DNA of 14,708 bases from DASZIT01 sp036264255 (GCA_036264255.1 DATARI010000141.1:1-14708), one strand, 5' to 3'. Positions 1-6,909 are shown, counted from the stretch's first letter. Notes: generated from the sequence alone by a model not told the origin. Translations and numbers: made by a program.

Positions 1-2
1 CG

Positions 3-902
3 GGGCCGACCTCTATCCACGCCCAGCTGGCCGGAGCCGCCCGCACCAGCCCGATCCACGGATTGCTGACCGGGTTGGTGCACATCTCCAGCGCGGTGGG
101 GGTGGTCATCGCGGTCGGGGAGTTGGCGGTCGGCCTGGGCACACTGGTCGGGCTCTGGTCGAGGGTGGCGGCGGGCGGCGGGATGGCGATTTCCCTGGGG
201 CTGTTCCTCTCCGTGAGCTACCACTCCTCCCCGTATTTCACGGGCTCGGACATCGTCTTCTTCTTCGCTTGGACTCCGCTGCTGCTGGCCGGAGCCGGCG
301 GTGCCCCCGCGCTCGACACCTGGCTCCTGGCTCGAAGCCATCCGGCCTCCTCCGGCGCCGGAGGATTGTCGCGCCGGGAGGTGGCGGTGGCGGGGCTGGT
401 GGCCGGGCTGGTGGTGGTGACCGGGGGAGCCACCGCCCTGGTCGGGCGCCTGATCGGCGGATCGGGGAGCGCGGCGGCCGGCGCCGGCTTCGGGACCGGT
501 GCATCGCCAACCACCCCGACTTCGGCCCCGATCACGACGGCCGCCCCGGCCTCCTCCACCACCACCACCACACCCCCAGTCTCGATACCTCCCGGCAAGA
601 AGCTGGGGTCGGCGTCGAAGGTCCCGGTCGGAGGATCAGCCACCTTCACCGATCCCGGAAGCGGAGACCCCGGGCTGGTGATCCAGGCCACCTCCGGTCA
701 TTTCGTGGCCTTCGATGCCATCTGCCCCCACGCCGGCTGCACGGTCGCCTACCAACGGGGGGCCAAGGTCATCGCCTGCCCCTGTCACGGATCGGAGTTC
801 AACGCCGAGACCGGAGCGGTCATGGTGGGTCCGGCCGACCGGGGCCTGACCGTGATCCCGGTTCAAGCCGGCACCGACGGGAACTTGTATGTGGATGGGT
901 GA
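3..902 (+). CDS. DoxX-Rieske [2Fe-2S] membrane fusion protein, 5' partial
   Basis: The reading frame is open to the left edge, so the true start lies outside the window; the first start-like codon inside is TTG at 63, and residues below are numbered from it. The N-terminal part has three hydrophobic helices (about 8-30, 38-53, 62-80) resembling the DoxX/DoxD family. A fourth helix (106-128) follows a twin-arginine motif, SRREVAV (103-109). A Thr/Pro/Ser-rich linker (about 146-178) leads to a C-terminal Rieske domain. The cluster ligands are C221 and H223 (CPHAGC) and C239 and H242 (CPCHGS), with C226 and C241 placed for the usual disulfide. The spacing C-x-H-x15-C-x2-H is that of bc1/b6f-type Rieske proteins. 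The protein probably carries electrons in or on the cytoplasmic membrane; its partner is unknown. The domain calls are secure; the physiological role is not. Confidence 0.85.
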   Translation, partial: GPTSIHAQLAGAARTSPIHGLLTGLVHISSAVGVVIAVGELAVGLGTLVGLWSRVAAGGGMAISLGLFLSVSYHSSPYFTGSDIVFFFAWTPLLLAGAGGAPALDTWLLARSHPASSGAGGLSRREVAVAGLVAGLVVVTGGATALVGRLIGGSGSAAAGAGFGTGASPTTPTSAPITTAAPASSTTTTTPPVSIPPGKKLGSASKVPVGGSATFTDPGSGDPGLVIQATSGHFVAFDAICPHAGCTVAYQRGAKVIACPCHGSEFNAETGAVMVGPADRGLTVIPVQAGTDGNLYVDG

Positions 903-960
903 GCCGGTTGGAGACGGGATGTCCCCGCCGATTTCCCTGCCCGTGTCGAGAGCGGTCGAC

Positions 961-966
961 TACGAT
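961..966 (+). promoter_or_regulatory. Candidate -10 box (TACGAT) for the desaturase gene
   Basis: TACGAT fits the actinobacterial TANNNT -10 consensus and lies in the only substantial gap (903-1001) between the Rieske gene and the desaturase. No convincing -35 element is seen upstream. It would give a leader of roughly 30 bases, unlike the leaderless arrangement elsewhere in the window. Confidence 0.35.
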
Positions 967-989
967 CAAAGCGCGTCCCACCTGGACCG

Positions 990-1000
990 CACCTCCTTTC
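990..1000 (+). other. Anti-Shine-Dalgarno-like sequence just before the desaturase start
   Basis: CACCTCCTTTC, ending one base before the ATG at 1002, is identical to the conserved anti-Shine-Dalgarno end of bacterial 16S rRNA. It is preceded by CTGGA, as in 16S rRNA, but with two extra bases between. It sits where a ribosome binding site would be expected and cannot act as one. It may be coincidence. Confidence 0.4.
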
Positions 1001-1001
1001 C

Positions 1002-2189
1002 ATGACCTCCCTCCAGACCGAGACGATGAGCGGACCGACGCCCGAGGTGCCCGCGAAGGCTGTCGACCGGACCGACTGGCTGTCGTCGATCCCGTTCTTT
1101 GTGGCCCATGCGCTCCCGCTGGCTGGGTTCTTCGTAACCGTGACCTGGACCGACTGGGTCCTCTGCGGGGTGCTCTACGTGGTGCGGATGTTCTGCATCA
1201 CCGCCGGCTACCACCGCTACTTCTCCCACCGCAGCTACAAGATGAACCGGTTCTTCCAGTTCCTGATGGCCTTCGGGGGCACCACCGCCATGCAGAAGGG
1301 CCCGCTGTGGTGGGCCAGCCACCATCGGGTCCACCACCGCTACACCGACCTGGACAACGATGTGCACTCGCCCCGGGACGGGTTCTGGTGGAGCCACGTG
1401 GGCTGGATCCTCTCCACCAAGTACAAGAAGGCCGACGAGGCGAACATCCGCGACTTCTCCGTCTTTCCGGAGTTGCGACTCCTCGAGCGGGCGTCGTGGA
1501 TCGGCCCCTGGCTCCTCGGCGTCGCCAGCTTCCTGATCGGCGGATGGGGCGGCCTGTTCATCGGGTTCTTCCTGTCGACGGTGCTCCTCTGGCACGGGAC
1601 GTTCCTGGTCAACTCGATGGCCCACATCGTCGGCCGCCGCCGCTACGCCACCCCCGACACCAGCCGCAATTCGCTGATCGTGGCCCTGGTCACCGGGGGG
1701 GAGGGCTGGCACAACAACCACCACTACCTCCCGGCCTCCGTCCGCCAGGGCTTCCGATGGTGGGAGATCGACCCCACCTGGTACGTGCTCCGCGGCCTGG
1801 CCTGCCTGCGGGTGGTGCGCGACCTGAAGAACCCCCCGTCCCGACTCCTCGATCAGGCCAAGGTCCGTGACGGCGCCTTCGACATCGGCATGTTCCGCTC
1901 CTACTGGGAACGGGCGGCCCGGCTCACCGGCGAGAGGATCGCCGACCTCACCGTCCGGCCGATGCCCTCCGTTCCTCCCCCCAGCGACATTCCCGCCGTC
2001 GCCGCCGACGACCGGCTGGAGGATCCGTCCCCCAACCTCTCCGGGAGCGACCATGCCACCCGCCTCACCGGGCTCATCGCCCGGGCCCTGGAGTCGGCCG
2101 ACCAGTTGGCCAAGTCCACCCGCCGGACCAAGAACAAGGACAAGCTGCTCTCGGATACCGGCGGCGGCGCCGAACCGCCCCCCGGATGA
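1002..2189 (+). CDS. Fatty acyl desaturase (acyl-CoA delta-9 type)
   Basis: A 395-residue integral membrane di-iron desaturase that should introduce a cis double bond into fatty acyl chains (acyl-CoA or acyl lipid) and so tune membrane fluidity. All three histidine boxes are present: HRYFSH (71-76), HRVHH (108-112) and HNNHH (237-241). An additional NSMAH (204-208) is typical of the delta-9 subgroup. Hydrophobic segments lie at about 30-66, 84-95 and 166-198. After about residue 285 a tail of roughly 100 residues, rich in Pro, Arg and Ser, has no recognisable domain. The ATG at 1002 has no Shine-Dalgarno sequence; ATG 1026 is an alternative start nine codons in. The stop overlaps the start of the next gene (ATGA), implying coupled translation. 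The family call is firm; substrate and regiospecificity cannot be read from the sequence. Confidence 0.92.
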   Translation: MTSLQTETMSGPTPEVPAKAVDRTDWLSSIPFFVAHALPLAGFFVTVTWTDWVLCGVLYVVRMFCITAGYHRYFSHRSYKMNRFFQFLMAFGGTTAMQKGPLWWASHHRVHHRYTDLDNDVHSPRDGFWWSHVGWILSTKYKKADEANIRDFSVFPELRLLERASWIGPWLLGVASFLIGGWGGLFIGFFLSTVLLWHGTFLVNSMAHIVGRRRYATPDTSRNSLIVALVTGGEGWHNNHHYLPASVRQGFRWWEIDPTWYVLRGLACLRVVRDLKNPPSRLLDQAKVRDGAFDIGMFRSYWERAARLTGERIADLTVRPMPSVPPPSDIPAVAADDRLEDPSPNLSGSDHATRLTGLIARALESADQLAKSTRRTKNKDKLLSDTGGGAEPPPG

Positions 2190-3001
2190 CCTCGGTCGGG
2201 ACCACCCGATCGCGACTGGCGGCGGTGACCGTCCCGGGGTCGGTATGGGTCATCGATCTCGACGGGGTGATCTGGTTGTCGGGCGAGGCCATCGGCGACG
2301 TCGCCGGCGCGGTGGACCGGCTCAGAGAGGCCGGGGTGACGGCCGCCTTCGCCACCAACAACTCGGCCCCCACCACCCAGGATCTGCTCGACCGCCTGAG
2401 CCGGGTCGGGATCGCCGCGGCGGCCGAGGACCTCGCCTCCTCCGCCGAGGCGGCCGCCTCCCTCCTCGACGCCGGCGACTCCGCCTTCGTGATGGCGGAG
2501 GCCGGGGTGCGCGAAGCGCTGGCCTCCCGGGGGGTCACCATCCACGAGGGTGGTCCGGTCGACGCGGTGGTGGTCGGCTGGACCCGGGCGTTCGACTTCG
2601 ACTTCCTGTCCCGGGCCGCCACCGCCGCCCGGGAGTCCGGGCGTCTGATCGGAACCAACGAGGATCCCACCCACCCGACTCCCGACGGCCTGGTCCCCGG
2701 GGGCGGGTCTCTGTTGGCGGCGGTGGCCACCGCGTCGGGGATCACCCCGCAGATCGCCGGCAAGCCCCACCGCCCGATGGCGGACCACATCCGGGCGAAA
2801 TTCGGGATCGGCGACGGCGGCCGACCGGCGCTGGCGGTCGGTGACCAGCCGAGGACCGACGGGCGACTGGCCGAACAACTCGGGGTTCCCTTCGCCCTGG
2901 TCGACTCCGGCGTCACCCAACCCGGGGCACCCGTCGACGACGTCCCGGTGGCGGTGAGGATGTCCGACTTCGTGGCCCTGGTCGACGCCGCCCTGACTTG
3001 A
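2186..3001 (+). CDS. HAD-superfamily subclass IIA phosphatase (NagD-like)
   Basis: A 271-residue HAD hydrolase of the NagD / p-nitrophenylphosphatase group. Motif I is DLDGV with nucleophile D24 and acid/base D26. Motif II is the Thr of TNNS (57-60). The motif III lysine is in GKPHRP (192-197, K193), and the acidic motif IV is GDQPRTD (219-225). A C2-type cap lies between motifs II and III, as expected for subclass IIA. It is the positional counterpart of M. tuberculosis Rv1692, reported as a glycerol-3-phosphate phosphatase. That makes a small phosphometabolite, possibly one released in lipid turnover, a reasonable but unproven substrate. The start ATG overlaps the desaturase stop by four bases (ATGA) and has no clear Shine-Dalgarno sequence, so translation is probably coupled. 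Confidence 0.9.
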   Translation: MTSVGTTRSRLAAVTVPGSVWVIDLDGVIWLSGEAIGDVAGAVDRLREAGVTAAFATNNSAPTTQDLLDRLSRVGIAAAAEDLASSAEAAASLLDAGDSAFVMAEAGVREALASRGVTIHEGGPVDAVVVGWTRAFDFDFLSRAATAARESGRLIGTNEDPTHPTPDGLVPGGGSLLAAVATASGITPQIAGKPHRPMADHIRAKFGIGDGGRPALAVGDQPRTDGRLAEQLGVPFALVDSGVTQPGAPVDDVPVAVRMSDFVALVDAALT

Positions 3002-3040
3002 CAGCCGGCGCCCCTAAAAACCCCGTTTGAGCTGGAATGC

Positions 3041-3069
3041 TTGCTACTAGCTAGCACTCTAGGTACAAT
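3041..3069 (+). promoter_or_regulatory. Housekeeping-type promoter for the phasin-like gene (leaderless)
   Basis: TTGCTA (3041-3046) and TACAAT (3064-3069) are separated by exactly 17 bases, close to the ideal vegetative sigma-factor promoter. It is the only promoter in the window with both elements recognisable. The expected transcription start, seven bases after the -10 box, is the A of the ATG at 3076, so the mRNA should have no leader. The 74-base gap after the HAD gene is visibly more AT-rich than its surroundings and contains no Shine-Dalgarno sequence before the ATG. Confidence 0.75.
3042..3056 (+). repeat. Inverted repeat over the -35/spacer of the phasin promoter (candidate operator)
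   Basis: TGCTA-CTAGC-TAGCA is a 5-bp inverted repeat with a 5-base centre. It contains an inner perfect palindrome, CTAGCTAG (3047-3054), and overlaps the -35 element and spacer where a repressor would block RNA polymerase. CTAG occurs three times in 16 bases (3047, 3051, 3059), whereas I noticed only one other copy in the window (8937). The right arm continues as TAGCACTC (3052-3059), the same as one half of the CIRCE/HrcA site, but the other half is absent. The binding protein is unknown. Confidence 0.4.
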
Positions 3070-3075
3070 ACGTCC

Positions 3076-3534
3076 ATGAGCAAACGAGACGGATACCAAC
3101 GGTACCTCGATGCGGGAATCGCGTTCACCCAGATGACCCGGTCCCGAGCCGAGGAGCTTGTCCAGGAGCTCGTCAAGAGTGGCGAGGTGCAGCGCAAGGA
3201 AGCCCAGGCGAAGGTGGAGGAATTGATCGACCGCAGCCGCAAGAGCAGCGAATCGTTGCTTTCGGTGGTGCGGGACGAAGTCGGGAACCAGCTGCACTCG
3301 CTGGGGATCAGCAACATCGAGGATCTGGCCAAGCAGGTCGCCGCCCTGTTGAACCGTTCGCCGAAGACGGCGTCCGGCCCGGCCAAGGCTTCCGCCAAGA
3401 AGGCTCCGGCCAAGAAGGCTCCGGCCAAGAAGGCGGCCGCCAAGAAGTCAGCGGCGAAGAAATCGGCGGCGAAGAAGTCACCGGCCAAGAAGGCCGCCGC
3501 CAAGAAGAGTGCGGGAACCGGAGCGTCCGCCTGA
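3076..3534 (+). CDS. Phasin-like protein with histone H1-like AKK-repeat tail
   Basis: A 152-residue protein in two parts. Residues 1-95 are predicted amphipathic helix rich in Glu, Lys and Ala (for example SRAEELVQELVKSGEVQRKE, 23-42) and resemble phasin/PhaF-type polyhydroxyalkanoate granule proteins. Residues 107-146 are eight tandem five-residue units, AKK followed by two of Ala, Pro or Ser, giving a strongly basic, probably DNA-binding tail like histone H1 or PhaF. PhaF of pseudomonads tethers storage granules to the nucleoid, and the same layout suggests a similar role here. A purely nucleoid-associated or cell-envelope role is also possible, and no PHA synthase is visible in the window. 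It sits where M. tuberculosis has the small gene Rv1693, before tlyA. Transcription probably starts at the ATG itself. Confidence 0.8.
   Translation: MSKRDGYQRYLDAGIAFTQMTRSRAEELVQELVKSGEVQRKEAQAKVEELIDRSRKSSESLLSVVRDEVGNQLHSLGISNIEDLAKQVAALLNRSPKTASGPAKASAKKAPAKKAPAKKAAAKKSAAKKSAAKKSPAKKAAAKKSAGTGASA
3394..3513 (+). repeat. Eight tandem 15-bp units encoding AKK repeats
   Basis: The stretch consists of eight in-frame 15-base units, each GCC or GCG, then AAG AAG or AAG AAA, then two codons for Ala, Pro or Ser. Copies differ mainly at third positions and in the last two codons. Such an array can gain or lose units in steps of five residues without breaking the frame. It encodes the basic tail of the phasin-like protein. 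Confidence 0.9.
3520..3523 (+). promoter_or_regulatory. Shine-Dalgarno site supporting a CTG start for tlyA
   Basis: GGAG lies seven bases before CTG 3531, the same motif and spacing as the GGAG (4368-4371) before the NAD kinase GTG at 4379. No comparable site precedes GTG 3570, the first conventional start codon in the tlyA frame. Confidence 0.5.
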
Positions 3535-4382
3535 GCCCATCCGGGCGACGGCGTCTTGACCGGGCGCTGGTGGATCGGGGATTGGCGGAGAGTCGCCACC
3601 AGGCCGCCGCGCTGATCGAGCAGAGCCTGGTGCTGGTGTCGGGGGCGGTGGCGGACAAGCCGGCCCGGTTGGTGGCGGCGGGGGAGCCGATCGAGCTTCG
3701 GGGGCCACCCCCCCGATATGTGAGCCGGGGCGGGGACAAGCTGCGGGCGGCCCTCGATCGGTTTGCCATCGAGGTCGCCGGCGCCCGGGCCCTCGACGCC
3801 GGGGCGTCGACCGGTGGGTTCACCGACTGCCTGTTGCAGGCGGGAGCCGTCTCGGTGGTGGCGGTGGACGTGGGCCGGGGCCAGCTCCATGACCGGCTCC
3901 GGCAGGACCCGCGGGTCGTCAATCTCGAGCGCCACGACATCCGGGACGTGACCCTGGAGATGTTCGGGGGTGTCCCCGTCGACGTGGTCACCGCCGACCT
4001 CTCCTTCATCTCCCTGGCCCGGACCATCCCTTCCCTCATCGGCGAGGTGGCCGCCGCCGGAGCGACGGTGGTGGTGTTGGCCAAACCCCAGTTCGAAGCG
4101 GGACGGGTCGAGGCATCACGGGGGAAGGGGGTCATCCGCGACCCCGATATCCACCGTCGGACCCTCGGGGAGGTGGCCAGCGCGCTCACCGCCTCCGGAG
4201 CAGCCATCATGGGGGTCATGCCTTCACCCATTACCGGACAGGCCGGCAACGTCGAGTTCCTCCTCCACGCCGTCGCCCACCCCCCGACGGGGTCGGCGCC
4301 CTCCGGCCCCGAGATCGAGTCGATGTTGGACGCCGCCGTCGAGGAGGCCCACCGCCCGGCGACCCCCGGAGACCGCCCGTGA
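3531..4382 (+). CDS. tlyA: TlyA family rRNA 2'-O-methyltransferase
   Basis: TlyA methylates the 2'-OH of specific cytidines in 16S and 23S rRNA using SAM and underlies capreomycin sensitivity in mycobacteria. With the start proposed here the product has 283 residues. An N-terminal S4 RNA-binding domain (about 5-65) begins with RRRLDRALVDRGLAESR. A FtsJ-type Rossmann methyltransferase domain follows, with the SAM loop DAGASTGGFTD. The K-D-K-E residues expected of the family are visible: K70 (RGGDKL), D156 (DLSFI), K185 (KPQFE) and E242 (GNVEF). The first ordinary start in frame, GTG 3570, would delete the first S4 residues. CTG 3531, which overlaps the phasin stop (CTGA) and has a good GGAG, restores them. 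There is no ATG, GTG or TTG in frame between. The stop overlaps the NAD kinase start (GTGA). Function is firm; the start is inferred. Confidence 0.88.
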   Translation: MSPSGRRRLDRALVDRGLAESRHQAAALIEQSLVLVSGAVADKPARLVAAGEPIELRGPPPRYVSRGGDKLRAALDRFAIEVAGARALDAGASTGGFTDCLLQAGAVSVVAVDVGRGQLHDRLRQDPRVVNLERHDIRDVTLEMFGGVPVDVVTADLSFISLARTIPSLIGEVAAAGATVVVLAKPQFEAGRVEASRGKGVIRDPDIHRRTLGEVASALTASGAAIMGVMPSPITGQAGNVEFLLHAVAHPPTGSAPSGPEIESMLDAAVEEAHRPATPGDRP

Positions 4383-5203
4383 CCCTGGTGGCGTTCTACG
4401 CCCGCCCCGACCGCGACGACGTGGCCGGTCTCGAAGCCCGGGCTATCGCCTGGTTGGAGGAACGCGGCCATCAGGCCATCTCCGCCCGCCGGCCGGACGG
4501 GACGGTGTCGGTCGACGGTGCCGACCTGCTGGTCAGCCTCGGGGGAGACGGCACCCTCCTCCGGGCCGTCGAGTCGGCGTCCATCGCCGGGATCCCCGTC
4601 CTCGGGGTGAACCTCGGCCGGCTGGGGTTCCTCACCCAGGTGGAGCCGGCCAGCCTCGAACCCGCCCTGGAAGGATTTCTGGCCGGGAGCCATCAGGTCG
4701 AAGAGCGGATGACCCTCCATGTGGCGGTGGAACGACCGGGCGGCGAAGCCGGCCCGGAGCGGACCGCCCTCAACGAGGCCAGCATCGAGAAGACGGTCCC
4801 CGGTCACACCGTGCGGATCGGCGCCTCCATCGACGGGCATCCCTTCGTCACCTACGCCGGCGACGGCCTGTTGGTGGCCACCCCCACCGGGTCGACCGCC
4901 TACAACCTGTCCGCCCGGGGCCCGATCCTGTCGCCCAACCTCCGGGCGCTGGTGGTGACCCCGGTGTCGCCCCACATGCTGTTCGACCGCCCGCTGGTGT
5001 TGGAATCCACCGAGCGGGTGCAGCTGGAGATCCTCGAGCCCCGCTCCGCGGTGCTGGTGGTGGACGGCGCCACCCTCACCACCCTCGAGCCCGGTTCGAA
5101 GGTGCACTACCGGGAAGGCGACCGCCCCGCCCGGCTGGTCACCTTCGGCCCCAACAACTTCCACGCCATCCTGCGGGCCAAGTTCCACCTGGCTGATCGT
5201 TAG
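4379..5203 (+). CDS. nadK: NAD kinase (ATP/polyphosphate type)
   Basis: A 274-residue NAD kinase that phosphorylates NAD to NADP in the cytosol. The nucleotide/diphosphate motif GGDG is at 55-58, preceded by DLLVSL. The following NLGRLGFLT (78-86) is diagnostic. The NAD-binding segment contains NE (132-133), GDGLLVATPTGSTAY (161-175) and SPHMLFDRP (197-205). The usual SAGGP is SARGP here (178-182), a small deviation. The GTG start overlaps the tlyA stop by four bases and is preceded by GGAG at seven bases. The tlyA - NAD kinase - recN order is the conserved actinobacterial arrangement (Rv1694-Rv1696), so the three genes are almost certainly co-transcribed. Confidence 0.95.
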   Translation: MTLVAFYARPDRDDVAGLEARAIAWLEERGHQAISARRPDGTVSVDGADLLVSLGGDGTLLRAVESASIAGIPVLGVNLGRLGFLTQVEPASLEPALEGFLAGSHQVEERMTLHVAVERPGGEAGPERTALNEASIEKTVPGHTVRIGASIDGHPFVTYAGDGLLVATPTGSTAYNLSARGPILSPNLRALVVTPVSPHMLFDRPLVLESTERVQLEILEPRSAVLVVDGATLTTLEPGSKVHYREGDRPARLVTFGPNNFHAILRAKFHLADR

Positions 5204-5211
5204 GAGCCGGG

Positions 5212-6909
5212 TTGCCCAGGATGCTCGAGGAACTCCGCGTCCGTGATCTCGGCGTCATCGATGACGTGACGGTGACCTTCCGGCCGGGGATGACCGCCCT
5301 CACCGGGGAGACCGGGGCGGGCAAGACGCTGCTCATCGAGGCCCTCAGCCTCCTGTTGGGGGGCCGGGCGGACCCGACCATGGTGCGGGCCGGCTCGGAG
5401 GAGGCCACCGTCGAGGGCCGGTTCGGGCCCGGGCCGGGGAGTGATGATCCCGACAAGCCCCCGGCCGGCGCGCACCCCGACGGGGACCAACTCGGTCTCC
5501 TCGACGACCTCGACGGTGACCAGGAGGTCATCCTGAACCGGACGGTGGTCGCCGGCGGGCGGTCCAAAGCCTGGATCAACGGCCGGATGGCACCGGTCGC
5601 CACCCTCACCACCACCGGGTCGGCCCTGGTCGAGCTGCACGGCCAGCACCAGCACCGCTCGCTGGTGCACTCCGCCGCCCAACGCCAGGCCCTCGACGAG
5701 TACGGCCAGATCGACCTGTCCGACCTCCACCAGGCCCGGTCCCGGTTGCGGGCGTTGACCGACGAGTCGGGATCCCTGGGCGGGGAAGTGGAGCAGCGGG
5801 CCCGGGAGATGGACGTGCTCCGGTACCAGATCGACGAGATCGAGTCGGCCGGGATCGAGGACGACGGCGAGGACGGCCGGCTCGAGCTCGAGGAGGACCG
5901 GCTGGCGGAGGCGGCCTCCCACCGGGAAGCGGCGGCGGCGGCGTTGGACGCCCTCGCCGAGGCCACCGTCGGGAGTGGGCTCGACCGCCTGGCCGAAGCC
6001 TCCGGCGCCCTGGCCGGCCGGCCTCCGCTGTCCGCCCTGGAGGCGCGGGTGCGCAGCGCGATGGCGGAACTGGCCGACGTCGTCTCCGAGCTGCGGACAG
6101 TCGTCGACACCTGGGAGGACGATCCCGAGCAGCTGGAGCACATCCGCAGCCGCCGCCAGCGGTTGCACGAGCTGGAACGCAAGTACGGGTCCACTCTCGG
6201 GGAGGTGGTGGCCTTCGCCGCCGGCGCCCGGCAACAGCTCGACGCCATCGAACGCCGGGAGGAGCGGGCCCGGGAGCTGGACGCCGAGATGGCGGTCGCC
6301 CGGGAGGAGCTGGGGGTGGCCGAGGCGCGGGTGGCGGCCGCCCGCCGGGAGGCGGCGCCGTCGCTGGCGGCGGAGATCCAGTCGACCCTCCAGACCCTGG
6401 CCATGGCCTCGGCCCGGTTCGAGGTGGCGGTGGAAGGGGACGGGCCGGCCGACCAGGTCAGCTTCCTGCTGGGGGCCAACCCCGGCGAACCGCTGCTGCC
6501 GCTGGCCAAAGTGGCCTCCGGGGGCGAACTGGCCCGGACCATGCTGGCGGTGCGGTTGGCCCTCACCGGTGCGCCCGGGGTCCTGGTCTTCGACGAGGTG
6601 GACGCCGGGGTCGGGGGATCGGCGGCCACCGCGGTCGGCGCCGCCCTCGCCGCCCTGGGCCGGCGCTCGCAGGTCCTGGTGGTCACCCACCTGCCCCAGG
6701 TGGCGGCCCAGGCCGACCACCAGCTGGCCGTGCTGAAGACCGAACAGGACGGCCGCACCGTCTCCCGGGTGGCCGAGCTCGACCCCGAGGCGCGGGTGGT
6801 GGAGGTGAGCCGGATGCTGTCGGGAAGCCCCGACAGCGAGACGGCCCGGACCCACGCCCGGGAGCTACTGGCCGGCGTCCCCGGAGCCGGTACCACCGCC
6901 CGGCGCTGA
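5212..6909 (+). CDS. recN: DNA repair protein RecN
   Basis: A 565-residue SMC-like ATPase that acts early in double-strand break repair, bridging DNA ends and stimulating RecA. The N-terminal ATPase half has Walker A GETGAGKT (32-39) and the RecN-typical ELHGQHQHR (around 141-149). A central Glu/Arg/Ala-rich coiled coil spans about 165-400. The C-terminal half has the ABC signature KVASGGELAR (433-442), Walker B VLVFDE (457-462, catalytic E462) and VTHLPQVAA. An acidic Pro/Gly/Asp-rich insert follows strand 3 (about 72-103). The TTG at 5212 is preferred over ATG 5221 because GGAG (5203-5206) lies five bases before the TTG and 14 before the ATG. It follows the NAD kinase stop by eight bases. 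Length and motifs are normal. Confidence 0.95.
   Translation: MPRMLEELRVRDLGVIDDVTVTFRPGMTALTGETGAGKTLLIEALSLLLGGRADPTMVRAGSEEATVEGRFGPGPGSDDPDKPPAGAHPDGDQLGLLDDLDGDQEVILNRTVVAGGRSKAWINGRMAPVATLTTTGSALVELHGQHQHRSLVHSAAQRQALDEYGQIDLSDLHQARSRLRALTDESGSLGGEVEQRAREMDVLRYQIDEIESAGIEDDGEDGRLELEEDRLAEAASHREAAAAALDALAEATVGSGLDRLAEASGALAGRPPLSALEARVRSAMAELADVVSELRTVVDTWEDDPEQLEHIRSRRQRLHELERKYGSTLGEVVAFAAGARQQLDAIERREERARELDAEMAVAREELGVAEARVAAARREAAPSLAAEIQSTLQTLAMASARFEVAVEGDGPADQVSFLLGANPGEPLLPLAKVASGGELARTMLAVRLALTGAPGVLVFDEVDAGVGGSAATAVGAALAALGRRSQVLVVTHLPQVAAQADHQLAVLKTEQDGRTVSRVAELDPEARVVEVSRMLSGSPDSETARTHARELLAGVPGAGTTARR

Noticed and set aside
3052..3059. CIRCE (HrcA) heat-shock operator before the phasin gene
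   Set aside because: Only one half-site is present; the inverted partner GAGTGCTAA is missing at the required distance. It is kept only as part of a candidate operator of unknown owner.
3308..5188. Long antisense open frame (626 codons) opposite tlyA and the NAD kinase
   Set aside because: High-GC coding sequence routinely leaves the opposite strand open. The translation is Arg/Pro/Gly-rich with no recognisable motif, while the + strand encodes two clear conserved enzymes.
5139..6896. Two long antisense frames opposite recN
   Set aside because: Low-complexity Ser/Arg or Gly/Pro-rich translations with no domain. The + strand is an intact RecN with all ATPase motifs.
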